A DNA stretch of 64,000 bases from Mya arenaria (lineage: Eukaryota; Mollusca; Bivalvia; Myida; Myidae), in assembly GCF_026914265.1 (NCBI RefSeq), contig NC_069122.1, forward strand, positions 31,299,473 through 31,363,472, in the 5' to 3' direction. Made by a program: the position numbers and the translations under genes. How positions within the stretch are numbered: position 1 is the first letter of the stretch; every line of letters starts with the position of its first letter. Below the pieces are notes generated by a model. It had not been told where the DNA came from and did no database searches. It worked only from the letters and a program-made list of their open reading frames with translations. Shown piece by piece: positions 33,288-44,668 of this stretch.

Positions 33288-34489
33288 AGTGTTCGACACT
33301 AACGGGGTCCAGGGATCCCGAGGACACCAATTTTTCGGGAGGGACACCTGAAATTCGAAGTCCGGTATTCCATCGGGACACTTAAATTTTGACTAATAAA
33401 AGCTAAATATCAATAAATAAATAGCATTTCATTTATTTATTACCTAAATTTGGGTCCCTCTAAATTTCTTTAAAGTGCATGTAAAAATGATATTATTATT
33501 AATACGTGGCACACACTAAAGCGAATGTATGGCTGACTTTTTTACTATAGTTACTTCATGAATCTATAAATAAACAGGTCATTTCACAGTGCGCATGCGG
33601 GTTAACGCTTCTGTTTTGTTGTTTACATTATCAACAAGATCAGAGGTGAGACTTTTATTATCGGTACAATAATTATGTTGAATAAGTATGCTTATGTGTC
33701 AGAACCGCCCCAAAAAATGCCAACACTACTGACTTTGATGCCTTAATGATGCGACCTTCGAGTTGTTACAGTAACATTTACGGCACAAATACCGGAATCA
33801 TACTATTCAACATTCTTTGTTTTATTCTTTGATCAAAACAATATAGAAATAATTAAATTGCAATCAATGTATAAAATTTTACAACATTGGCGCGAAAATT
33901 AATATACACAATTTTTCGGTCGTCTGCTCTTCCAGTATGCACTTGACCTGTTGGGCAGTCCGATTGTTTGATTGATCAGCAGCTCTACTAAAAATAAACT
34001 TGAGTTTTCACAAGCCAGATGTAATATTCCTACTGTTTCTCAATCAAAAGCACTGTCACATATGACAAGACCCTGAACCATGACGTATTTTATGTGTATT
34101 TTCCGAAAATCTAAAAAAGTAACAACATCAAGTTTTTGTTTACATTGTATCCATCTTTGTTTTTGACTGAAAACAAAAGGGACTTCGACATTCGACCGCT
34201 TTTGAACCCCTTCTATTGACTTAAAGACCCACTTGCCGCAGGCTCATATGTCTGACATTGTGCTACTAACTTTTCATTACAAAATTGCTGTTGAAAACAT
34301 GTATAATATGGTGTTCACTTGAATTACTAATTGAAAAGTAAAATACACTGTATAATTGCATGTTAATTTAATATTAAAACACTGGTTAAGTAATGAAACA
34401 AAATTTAAAAAATGGAAAGGGCACCGGATTTAAAATGTTGGTGTTCCTTCGGGATCCCTTGGAAAAATGGTTTAAGTGTCGACCCCAGT
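33288..34489. mobile_element. hAT-like element, 1.2 kb, with 8-bp target duplication
   Basis: GCGCGTCC occurs immediately before (33280-33287) and after (34490-34497). Ends are related inverted sequences: AGTGTTCGACACT at the left and AGTGTCGACCCCAGT at the right, with further inverted similarity around 'gggatccc(g/t)..ggacacca'. Eight-base duplications point to hAT. No transposase inside; non-autonomous. Confidence 0.7.
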
Positions 34490-34628
34490 GCGCGTCCTAA
34501 GATCATGGGGGCGAATATTAATTTTGTTGGAATCCCAAACCGCGTTCTAAAAATAGACATGACAAATACTATCTAGTACCATTGTTTGGCTAAACTGCAG
34601 ATTCTGCTCAATGACGTCATTACAATGT

Positions 34629-35107
34629 CAGGGTTTTTTCTGCCCAATTTGGGAAAAAGACCCTGGACATTTTGGGAAATTTTGCGTTGTGCAAATGCCA
34701 AAATTGAGAAATTTTACAGTTAAAAGAAAAAGCTGTCTAGTCTCCTGCGAATAAGGAAATGATTTAATATTAGTTTATTTCCCTTTAAAAGACCCAAAAT
34801 AGCTGAAATATCAATCCTTGGGTGTAAATATCTATTGCAATAAAGTGATCATGACAGATAATATTTCATACAGATATCTGAATGTGATGAAAATCAATGA
34901 TTTCAGAGTTCAATTATCAAAAAAACTTTGTCACATAATTTATTAGGATGTTGAAAATGAACCAGTACATGTAAAAAGACTTTCTAAAAAAAAAAATTTT
35001 TTTTTTTTTATTGGGATTTTTTTCAAGAGATTGGGAAAAATATCTCATATTTTGCTTTGGGAATGGGTCCGATAGTCGGACCAGTGGGTACTATAGAAAA
35101 AGCCCTG
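34629..35107. mobile_element. short TIR element, 479 bp
   Basis: Starts CAGGGTTTTTTCTG and ends AGAAAAAGCCCTG. AATGT flanks both sides (34624-34628, 35108-35112), a 5-bp duplication. The interior has repeated 'ttgggaaaaa' motifs. Non-coding. Confidence 0.6.
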
Positions 35108-35284
35108 AATGTAGATGTGTTATAACGTTTTACGCCTGGCGAAATGAATGATAAGCAGCAAAACATTATTGTATCTTGTGTTTCTTAAACATACAAAGAA
35201 TGCGCAAACATATTGGTAAATTAATCTAAATCCATAAAGGGATTATTATGCCCTTTTCACAATAAATCACTTTTGCACGAAGTC

Positions 35285-35700
35285 TTAGAAACGTTCTGGG
35301 GGGTTTCGATTTCGCGATGAACGTCTCGGTTGTGAAGGCTCTTGTTCGTCCGTACGTACAGTGCCAGGACGGTAGAAGTCGTCGAAGTCGTCCTTGCTGT
35401 CGGAGTCTTGTAGCCTTATCAGCTTGAAAAAGGATGAATTGCGGGTGATTGACTTGTCTCCTCTTTTCGCTGTTATCATCGAACCGTTTGTCTTTGTAAT
35501 TTTATATGGCTGACTGTCGAAAGGTGTGGAGAACTTGTTTGTTTTGTGTTGTTTGACAAGTACAGAGTCGCCAACGTTAAATGTTTAAATTTTATTCTAA
35601 TCTGTCTTCCAAATAATAGTTCTGCTGGACTGTATTTTGTAGTCGCATGTTTTGTAGCTCTATAGTTGCGTACGAAATTGCATACATGTCTGTGCGCCAA
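35285..35700 (-). pseudogene. pol part 3: integrase C-terminal remnants
   Basis: Two overlapping frames (35476-35700 and 35285-35479) continue the integrase: NYRATKHATTKYSPAELLFG, then, after another shift near 35590, a chromodomain-free tail ending RRSSRNRNPPERF. This Arg/Pro-rich ending is usual for invertebrate Gypsy integrases. Confidence 0.8.
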
Positions 35701-36929
35701 TCTGCTTTTTGAGTTTTTGCTGCACGAATTACTTTTCCTATTGTTTTCATGAAACGCTCGCTTTCTCCGTTTGCTTGAGGCCAGATAGGGGTTATTTTTC
35801 TGTGTTTGAAACCAAATTGTTTTGAAAAGTTTTGAAAGTCTGCACTATTCATCGGCGGTCCATTGTCAGTTCTCAGTACTTCAGGTATTCCATATTCTGA
35901 GAATATTTTGTCAAGCTTCTCAATAACTGTTTTTGCATTAAGAGATGTTATTATTTCAACAATTGGGAATCTTGAAAAGTCATCAATCAAAACAAGAAGA
36001 TATTTTCCATCAGGGAATGGTCCACAGAAATCCATGCTCACTGAATCCCATGCCTGTTTTGGCATTTCAGTCATTTGAAGTGGTTCCCTGGAGTTTTTAT
36101 CAGTTGCTGCGAGATAGGGAATACAACTGTTACACAAGTCCTCAACCATTTTGTCCATTTTTGGAAAGTACACCTTTTCGCGCAATAGTTGTTTTGTCCT
36201 AACTATTCCTGGGTGTCCTTCGTGTGCTATTGAAATAGCCTTCTGTTGCAACTGTTTAGGTAACACAATTCTATTTCCATGCAAGAGAACTTCGCCGTTT
36301 TTGAACGTCACAACTGTCAGTTCATTTTTCACACGTGCAAGTGTATCTAGTACCGTATTTGTTTTGTAATTTGATTTCCACGAGGATTGTCTGACGTTTT
36401 GCATCACTTGTTGAAGGTCGTTGTCACTGCTTGTCTCATTGATTATGTCATGCAACGTCATCGCTTTTGGAACATCATGGTATGTAATGAATGACAGGTA
36501 TTCTTCTGCGATTTTTCCTGCGTTGCTTGCTTGCGTCTTTGTGACATCTGGGTGCCTACTTAGGTAGTCTGACATGTTTGATTCACCTGGCTTGTATATG
36601 ACATCAAAATCATAGGCTTGCATTTTCATTCGCCACCGTTCCAGTCTGGCTGGCGGCTTGGACTTCGGGTTTTTGTATATGTGTTCAAGCGCTTTTGCGT
36701 CTGTTATGACGGTGAATTTGTGTCCAAAGAGGTATATATGCCAGTGTTCAATTGCCCATACGATAGCTAAGTTTTCTTTCTCGGTCTGAGAGTACCTTTT
36801 CTCGGTATCTGTTAATGATTTGCTTGCATAGCTAACTACTTTCCCTCCTTGCAGCATGATTGCTGCTATGCCTACGGGGCTTGCATCTGCAACAATTTGT
36901 GTTGTCAATTTTGGATCGAAATATGTCAT
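35592..36929 (-). pseudogene. pol part 2: RNase H and integrase
   Basis: 445 open codons: an RNase H region (IVADASPVGIAAIM, ENLAIVWAIEHW, TDAKALEHIY), then an integrase zinc domain (HEGHPGIVRTKQLL ... CNSC) and catalytic core (SMDFCGPF, RTDNGPP, GESERFM). The frame is lost near 35695, where an adjacent register continues the integrase. Confidence 0.9.
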
Positions 36930-36956
36930 TACAGTTTCACTGCCGATTTGAGTTTA

Positions 36957-38435
36957 TCAAAAGCATTTTGCTGTCTTTCTTCCCAAACGAATTTGACATC
37001 TTTCTTCACGAGCATTCACAAAAGGTTCTGTCGTTGTGGAGTAGTTTGGTATGAATCTGGAGACATAGTTTGTCATTGCGAGGAAGCTTCGTACTTCTGA
37101 TGCGTTTTGTGGAGCAGGTGTGTTTTTGATTATTTCACACTTTTTCTTGTCAGCAGAAAATCCGTTTTCACTGAAACTATAGCCGAAGAATTCAAGCGTT
37201 TTCTTGTTGAATTCACATTTCTGTTTGTTCAGTGTGAGGCCTTTTTCCTCTAGACGTCGTAGGGCGGCTGCCAGTCTACTGTCGTGTTGCTCCTGCGAAT
37301 TGCCATACACGATTATGTCATCGCTAATGTTTTGTACACCTTCAAGTCCTTCAAGTGAGGTCTGTATTGCATTTTGGAAAACTTCTGATGGCGCACATGT
37401 TAATCCAAAGTTTAGTCTTTTGTAACGTCTTAGACCAACATGTGTAGTGAATGTGGTTATGTTGCGTGATTTCTTTGAGATTTCAAGTTGATGGTATCCC
37501 TGATTTAAATCCAATTTTGAGAATATTTTTGAACCATTTAAGTCCACAATAAGATCGTCTATTGTCGGTATAATGTGTCGAGTCCTTTTAATGGCTTCGT
37601 TAGGAAGGCGCATGTCTACACAGATACGTATTTCATTGTTTTTGCTCTTCGGTTTCGGTGCTACGACAATCGGTGATACCCAGTCTGTTGGTCCATCTAC
37701 CTTTTCGATTATATCCATGTCTTCGAGCCTTTTGAGTACAATTTCCACCTTTTTTCGAAGGTGAAATGGTATTCTTCTATGTGGTTGCACAACGGGTTGA
37801 ACTGTATTGTCTACAAATAACTCAATTTGTGTGTCTTTCAATTTCCCAATTCCTGTGAATACCTTCGGAAATTTATCGCATATTTCACTTTTGCTTGTCA
37901 TTGAATATATTTCTGGAACGACTTGCAGTGACACTGATGTAGAGTATGATAACAGATTGCCACTGTTTCCTTTCGTTACGTATATCATGGCTGTCGTAAA
38001 CTTGTCTTTGGTTTCTATCATTGCTTGAAACTGGCCCATAATTTTGACAGCTTCAATTGAACCGTATGCGTATACTTTCGTATCCGTTTTGTTTAATTTT
38101 GGCTTCGGTTTCATGGCGTTGTATGCTTTTTCATCAATGACATTTATCGATGACCCGGTGTCTACGAGCATTTTTAGGGCATGACCTTCGACTTTGACTT
38201 TGATTGTAGGTCGCTTGCAGGATATGTCTGGCTTGTTTGAATTTATTGCAAGTCCAAATGCAAATTCGTTACTGCTTTTATCATTGTCCGAAATTTCACT
38301 GTCTGAACAATTATCGGTACCCAATGTATGCACTGGCTTTGACTGTTTGTGCTTTGAACGACAAACAATCTCAAAATGATTCATTTTCTTGCAAAAATTA
38401 CATATTTTGCCGGCAGCGGGACATTGGCCATTCAT
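36957..38435 (-). pseudogene. pol part 1: zinc knuckle, protease, reverse transcriptase
   Basis: 492 open codons: a CX2CX4HX4C knuckle (CNFCKKMNHFEIVC), aspartic protease active site VDTGSSINVID, then reverse transcriptase with RICVDMRLPNEAIKR, SKLDLNQGYHQLEI, FGLTCAPSEVFQ and the catalytic ISDDIIVYG. The frame is lost after the thumb, near 37010; continuation in other frames shows at least two indels between here and the RNase H part. Confidence 0.9.
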
Positions 38436-39106
38436 GTGTGGATACTCCTTACCACAGTTTCTGCAGCTTCGTGTTTTCTGTTGTGACTGACGGTAAGTGT
38501 TGGTAGACTGTCGTTGTTACGATGGTTTGGTTTTCGCTTTTGCCTGATTGCACAGGTGTTGTAACTGTTGTTGTGGTTGGCTGATTGTTCTATCTCGCTT
38601 GCGTTTTTGTCAGATAGTTCTAGAGATCGCGCTTCTTTGATTATTTCGTCTAAAGATATTTCTGATCTGAGCACTTTGCGCCTTAGTCTTGTTGACGTAC
38701 AGCCTTGTATGATTTGTGACTTAATTTCCTTGTCTGTATTTGCAAACTCGCAGTGTTCTCCAAGCTTTCTGAGTCGTGTGTGGAAACTGTCCAAGTTTTC
38801 GTGAGGTTCTTGCTTTGCCTGTCGAAACTTGTACACTTCGAACTCAATACTTTTCTTGGGTGCAAAATACTGGGTTAGTGCTTGCTTGGCAGCGTCAAAC
38901 GTTTCCTCGACGTCTGGAAGTGTTGTAAAAATGTCATAAACATCTTCACCAGCGTAGTGCAAAAGTAACGCTCTTTTGCGTTTAGCGTCCTTGACATCCA
39001 TACAAACTAGCATGATTTCTAGTCGACCTAACCACTTTTTCCAGCGACTGTCCACTGCTGTTTCAGTGACATTGAATGATGGGAATACTGGTAATCCTTG
39101 AGCCAT
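38432..39106 (-). pseudogene. gag of the Gypsy-type element
   Basis: The 224-codon frame starts MAQGLPVFPSFNV and includes RWKKWLGRLEI, LLHYAGEDVYDIF and YFAPKKSIEFEVYKFRQ, a pattern typical of Gag capsid regions of Mag-like Ty3/Gypsy elements in invertebrates. It ends in a frame different from that of the downstream zinc knuckle. The correct frame for CRNCGKEYPHMNGQCP starts just before the Gag frame ends, so either a programmed shift or an indel lies near 38480-38510. Confidence 0.8.
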
Positions 39107-39211
39107 TTTTTGGTAAATAATCAGTCCTACTAATTAATTACACAGCACAGTTTTTTTTTTACACAGTTAATCCGCTTTTCATGTGTTTTACACTTTTATC
39201 CTCGTCGCCAT

Positions 39212-39406
39212 TGTTGTGTTTTAATGTAGGTATATAATAAAGACACTTAAATATTTACTACATTTATTCTACAAGTATATAACATGTGAGTACATCAATA
39301 GTCTGAATCCTACTGCCTCTCTGATACTTCTAGGGGTTCCACCTTGGTGCCTTAGCAGGGCGGTTACTAATTTGCATATAGAGGCGGAGCTTCTATGCTC
39401 ACAACA
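39212..39406 (-). repeat. 5' LTR of the Gypsy-type element
   Basis: 195 bp bounded by TGTTGTG at one end and CACAACA at the other (imperfect beyond that), placed just upstream of the priming-site-like sequence and gag. Its minus strand contains a TATA-like 'gttatatact' and AATAAA. Solo end only; no second LTR was seen. Confidence 0.7.
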
Positions 39407-39606
39407 TTACAAAAGCGTGTATTGATCGACCGAAATATTTCGACTAAAGTCGTGTCTCAAATGTTACGTCACAAATTATTCAGATTTTGTTCATGTACAC
39501 AGCCCTTTGTGTATTTCGACAAACTTTAACTGTGTGGCATATAGCTAATACCCCGACAGAAAAGTAGCACCGAACGCGCGCATTGATACTGTGTAGTATA
39601 TCCAAG

Positions 39607-39629
39607 ATGGCGGAACAAGCAAAGCATGG
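39607..39629 (+). CDS. possible first coding exon of a host gene
   Basis: 'tccaagATGG' gives a good start context, followed by seven codons (MAEQAKH) and a strong donor GG|GTAAGT. Short first exons of this form are common in animal genes, and the upstream 200 bp is less AT-rich than its surroundings. No downstream exon could be identified, so this is tentative. Confidence 0.25.
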
Positions 39630-41316
39630 GTAAGTGTTGTCGTGGAAGTTACGTCCTAACAGATTCGAGGTGGGCTTATTTCATTCAGTTTCATGACATT
39701 AATTGATGAAGCTTGTATATTTCGCCTGTACGGGTGCACAAACTAATGATTTGTCTCAATTGTCTTGAGGTTTAAAACATTCGATTTCACGCGCGTTCAG
39801 TTCAAATGTGTTGTAAAGATCGATCCAAAGCTGGTATTTTGGTGTCTTATGTTACGTCTACGGTGTCTTATGTTACGTCTACGAAGTCATTGTGTTTACA
39901 TCGGTACACACTGTATTTTAAGCAGTCATTATTCGCAATTTTGCATATAAACTGAGTAAATTTTAACCAGATAATTGGGAATTTCTTAAAAAATGCCTGT
40001 TGTCACACAGCTCTTATTACACGAATATGTAACGGCGACATCATTCATTAACGATTTTGACATTTGGGTAAAAGAGTCCCAAGTTACGTCCAAATAATTT
40101 TGAAAAGCATTTTAAGTCTCAAGTGCTAGTAAGAAAGAATGTATAAACACATTATGTACCTGTGTTACGCAATAATCAAGAGACATAATATACGAGAAAT
40201 AAGCCTCAAATAGCTCATATTACTGCCACAAAAGTATATAACTTTACTCTTTGATGTGCACCTTTGTGTCCAGTTACATCTGGATGTAAAGTCCTAAAAC
40301 CGATTGTATGCTTCAAAACTCGGCATGGTTTGCTTTGTTTTTCTGCATAAAAAACAACTATTTATGTGACAAAGCATTACAAATTATAATAAAGCAAATG
40401 TTTACAACAAGAAAGGGTTCCATTTATAATGGAATGTCATCGTTACATCACCATTTTTTTAAATAAATTGAAGACTCATTACTTTTTTGTGTGAAGTGCT
40501 TTATTTAAGTCTTCTAAGGTATTTTAGAAGTGACAAAAACAAATGCAGTAGCATGTAAAAGAACTTACTAAACTATTGATATTTTTTTTATGTGGACACC
40601 AAGCAATTTGTGATGTAACAAAACAAGCTGGACAGTGAATTCTTCCTCATATGGCATCTGAAAATATCCCTGACAAGATTACCACCAGTGAATTTTAACA
40701 CATGTGAGGAAAAACTCTTCTAATAAACATTCATTGGGTAGTTTTCCCAATGGACATGAAGAAGAGCATAAATCAGCTCAGAGCAGACTATATCTGATAT
40801 TGTCAAAGATATAGCTAAAATACTTACAGACTAGTTCATAAAATGCAGAAAAATGCTGATATTTTCACAATAAAATGTGAATAAAAAAAATGTAAAATTT
40901 AATTGATAATAAAGACTCTAAAATTATAATAGGCCTGTATATATTTTCTTTTTAATTTTGTTTAAAGTGACACTCTTATTCAAACGCAATACATTACAGT
41001 CATGACTTTGTATAACAAACATAAATTTTGAGTGACAAATATTGAACAACTTACTAAATAATGCATTTATGGAACATATTAATTACTGATAACAAGATTG
41101 TAACAGTGTATTTGATAGCTGAAAACCAAAAAATATTAAATGATTGGTGAATGCTAAAAGATTTACAGTTATCTACTATAGTCTCATAAGGGTAGAAATA
41201 CCGTGTTTTCTGCACAATTCTTTCAAATTAAACTCAGAATACTTCTTAAGAACCATTGTTTTCGACATTTATTCATCCTTTTTTGTATAATTTAAAACAA
41301 TTGCATTAATTTTAGT
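39630..41316. other. non-coding AT-rich sequence
   Basis: No gene recognised. The only structure is a 21-bp direct duplication 'tgtcttatgttacgtctac(g)' at 39841-39882. Confidence 0.4.
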
Positions 41317-41460
41317 AAGGCCCCCAAAGAAAAGTTCTTGTTTCTGGTCACCCGACCGACCATACTTTTTACCCCCCCCTACCCCCCCTCCCCGACCATA
41401 CTTTTTTTTTTGCCCCCAAATCGAATTTTATAGACCCGAGTCCCGGGAAAACGGTAATGG
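41317..41460. mobile_element. Harbinger-like terminal arm
   Basis: TAA then GGCCCCCAAAGAAAAGTT and 'cttgtttctggtcacccgacc'. An inverted relative lies at 48180-48222, ending GGCC and then TGA. Both resemble the ends of the outer insertion at 15620. Whether 41317 and 48222 are the two ends of one broken element cannot be decided. Confidence 0.45.
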
Positions 41461-41666
41461 ATACGAAAAATAAACCATGCTATCCGACAAGGATATTTAA
41501 ACAGGGCTTTCAATGGACCCTACCTCTCGTGGGATATCGTCAATGACCCGAAGTTCGCAAGTAAGTGTCACCTTTGACCCGAGAGAATTTGCAAGAGTCG
41601 TTAGTCCTGAAACTGAAGATCAATGGGGCCGCAAACCATGTGCTGAATGTTTGTTTATTCAATTAA
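41461..41666 (+). other. possible coding remnant
   Basis: A 71-codon frame beginning at 41513 (SQVSVTFDPREFARVVSPET, then DQWGRKPCAECLF) reads like exon sequence and has balanced composition, but I recognise no family and see no confident splice sites. Its C-terminus runs into the TIR of the next element. Confidence 0.25.
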
Positions 41667-42364
41667 GGCCACACCAAATTGAAATTTCGTTCCGCGGATT
41701 TACCGCTCCTATTTTTTGGAAAATGTAAAAAAATATTTTTATTTTTTTTGTGCGCCCGCACCTCCATTTTGATCGCCAAGTAGATTTTTTTCAGGTAATA
41801 ATTTATTTAAAGGCTAAAAATAATAAAGTATAATTTTTCTACGCTAGTTTTCGTGTTTTTGTAAAGGGAAGCTACCGATGCGTAGTGTTTTTATACTGTA
41901 TATCGATCGGTTTAGCATGGGTTTCAATAAATTCAATCAAAATGGCGGCTTCCGGTATAAACAATGTGGCTCGAAGTTTGGAAATTAAATCTTATTTTTG
42001 ACAATAAATATGTTTTAAGCATGCTTGAAGTCATTGTTGATCGTCTCATGAACTAAAGGATCATTTGGCAATAAAGCATGTGTATCTAAGACTGGTAGCG
42101 ATTATATTGCGTAATTAGTGACTCGTTTTGAATGGAAATCGGACAGGTCAACTTAACTGGAACATGAGTCATTGTTTGGTCCAAATTGATGTATCAAGCT
42201 CATTTTTGATCAAATTCTGACAAAACAACAGTTATGAACAAATGTCTTTTCACAAATAGCGATATAAACACTGGTCTGGATATACCTCAACATAAGTGAA
42301 GCTGCTAAGTTATCACCTTATATTTTGTTTTTATTTGCAGCATAATCCGGGATTGTAATATACT

Positions 42365-42690
42365 TGTCAATTGTAACCACTGCCCCGCCCACCCCTCGCC
42401 CTTGTTCCAGGGGTATACCGGGGACAGCAGAGGCAATGGGCTGTGTTTTTACCTTTCAGGTGGCCCTGCAGTGCCTAGTGAAATTGGGTTTGTCTTCATA
42501 TTGAAGATAGACAGGAGTGGGCCTCACATAGGTATTCGGGGTTGCGGGGCCATTTGGCAGGGATTTTACCAGCAGTGTGTCCCTGCAGGTCGGGTATTTT
42601 ACCCGGGTTTTGAGAGACCGGAAGTCAAAGTCCCCGCTATTCCGGACTTAGGGGGGGGGGGGGGGGGGCATATACAATTGGCTGGTGCAT
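42365..42690. mobile_element. GC-rich MITE, copy 3 (left end eroded)
   Basis: Left end GTCAATTGTAACCACTGCC lacks the outermost bases; right end caattggctggtgcat is intact and followed by TAA-like sequence. A G-tract is at 42650-42668. Inserted within the 41667-44665 element. Confidence 0.7.
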
Positions 42691-43004
42691 AAAAACATCT
42701 CAATAACCCAAAAAAGTATTCTGAAAAATACCCTTGTTCTTTTTGTTTTAATAAGCACATGTCATTGCATTTCCTGTGATAATAAAAACAAAATTTAGTC
42801 TATGTTATATGGACTCTGATGTTTGATGATGCCTGTGTAAGTGATCATTTTTTACAAATCCTAAATCAATCCTAAGTTATGTCTAAATACAGTTGCATAT
42901 GATGTTAAACTGATTCAGGTAGATTTATATAAGTCGTTTCAAACTTTTTACTAAAAGCAGGGTTATTTATTATTATGAATGATTGTCATATTAAAGTACA
43001 TTTT

Positions 43005-43288
43005 AACAAGAGATGTTTGTGAAACATTATGCCCCCTGAGCGCCAAGTTGCCAGAAATATTTGGACAATTGAATGAAATATGCATGGACTGAAATGACAG
43101 CTGATTTGTCATTGGATGCATATGAGGCAGGTCATCTACTGGTCATACCTAATCTTCATGTCAAGTTTGATGACCATAGGTCCGGGAATTGTTGAGTTAT
43201 CACTCGGACAAGCTTTGGTCTTCCAACAGACCGACCGACATGTGCAAAGCAATTATATAACCCCTCTGCTTCGAAGGGGGGCATAATT
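43005..43288 (+). mobile_element. Helentron-like repeat, short form
   Basis: AACAAGAGATGTTTGTGAAA forms a stem-loop (ATGTTT/AAACAT) followed by TTATGCCCCC; the right end has GACCGACC and a hairpin (CCCCTCTGCTTCG / CGAAGGGGGG) ending GCATAATTAA. Only 284 bp and no tandem core, so it shows the minimal ends. Confidence 0.7.
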
Positions 43289-43410
43289 AAACTAGATGTT
43301 CACTGAAAACTGATACTTCAACTCATGCATTTAGTGACATATAAATTTCTACTGTCTACTATATAAGAAAATAAAATATGGACAATCAGAAAACCTTTTT
43401 TCAGCTTACA

Positions 43411-44362
43411 GTCACACTGACCTTGACCTTTGACCCACTGACCTCAAAATCAATAGGGTTCATCTGCTGGTCATGACCAATAAGCCTACCTAGTATGAGG
43501 TCCCTGGGTCAAAGCGTTCTCAAGTTATTGATCGGAAACCGTTTTTCATGTTAAGGTCACACTGACCTTGACCTTTGACCCACTGACCTCAAAATCAATA
43601 GGGTTCATCTGCTGGTCATGACCAATACACCTACCAAGTATGAGGTTCCTGGGTCAAAGCGTTCTCAAGTTATTGATCGGAAACCGTTTTTCATGTAAAG
43701 GTCACACTGACCTTGACCTTTGACCCACTGACCTCAAAATCAATAGGGTTCATCTGCTGGTGATGACCAATACACATACCAAGTATGAGGTTCCTGGGTC
43801 AAAGCGTTCTCAAGTTATTGATCGGAAACCGTTTTTCATGTAAAGGTCACACTGACCTTGACCTTTGACCCACTGACCTCAAAATCAATAGGGTTCATCT
43901 GCTGGTCATGACCAATACACCTACCAAGTATGAGGTTCCTGGGTCAAAGCGTTCTCAAGTTATTGATCGGAAACCGTTTTTCATGTAAAGGTCACACTGA
44001 CCTTGACCTTTGACCCACTGACCTCAAAATCAATAGGGTTCATCTGCTGGTGATGACCAATACACATACCAAGTATGAGGTTCCTGGGTCAAAGCGTTCT
44101 CAAGTTATTGATCGGAAACCGTTTTTCATGTAAAGGTCACACTGACCTTGACCTTTGACCCACTGACCTCAAAATCAATAGGGTTCATCTGCTGGTCATG
44201 ACCAATACACATACCAAGTATGAGGTCCCTCGGTCAAAGCGTTCTCAAGTTATTGATCGGAAACCATTTGGTATTCCTACCGACCGACCGACAGACCGAC
44301 CGACCGACCGACCGACATGTGCAAAACAATATACCCCACTTTTTTCAAAAGGGGGCATAAAA
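43411..44362 (+). repeat. 6 x 145-bp tandem array with GACC tail and hairpin
   Basis: Units start at 43411, 43556, 43701, 43846, 43991 and 44136 with exact 145-bp spacing and are nearly identical. Each holds 'ctgaccttgacctttgaccc' and 'tggtcatgacca' (or 'tggtgatgacca'). The array ends in (GACC)n (44276-44318) and a terminal hairpin-like sequence ending GGGGGCATAAAA at about 44362, as in the other Helentron-like repeats. Confidence 0.95.
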
Positions 44363-44668
44363 GACATTAGATTTATCAATATAATGTTTGTACTAAACAC
44401 CGATGAATAAATAGTATGTATTCCGACATTTTCCCAATGTCCATTAGAGGTTCAGTTCAAGATGGCATTAAAATGGGTTTAAGGGCAATTATTTTGAACA
44501 ATCTTTCTTATTTATATTGAATATAAGGAAAAATATATTTTTCGCTCCTCGCTCGCTTCGGTTTTTATGAAAACTGACAAACTTTTATTATTTTTTTTTG
44601 TCGCTCGCTCGCTCCAATTTTTTTGGCAAAAATCCGAGGAACTGAAACATTAATTTGGTGTGGCCTAA

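Larger units (their letters stand above)
35279..39406 (-). mobile_element. Ty3/Gypsy-type LTR retroelement, decayed, 3' LTR missing
   Basis: Minus-strand order is LTR (39406-39212), a 'tggcgacgagga' priming-site-like stretch directly after it, gag, zinc knuckle, protease, reverse transcriptase, RNase H, integrase. Protease-RT-RH-IN order is the Ty3/Gypsy order. At least four frameshifts break it. Sequence left of 35279 has no match to the LTR, so the 3' end has been lost. No envelope frame is present. Confidence 0.9.
41667..44665. mobile_element. TAA-flanked (PIF/Harbinger-like) element, 3.0 kb
   Basis: GGCCACACCAAATT at the left and AATTTGGTGTGGCC at the right, with TAA on both sides (41664-41666, 44666-44668). 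Related ends occur at 59212-60431 (GGCCACAACAAATT). Subterminal 'cgctcgctcgctcc' tracts are shared with that copy. Internal content is a GC-rich MITE and two Helentron-like repeats; no transposase. Confidence 0.8.
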
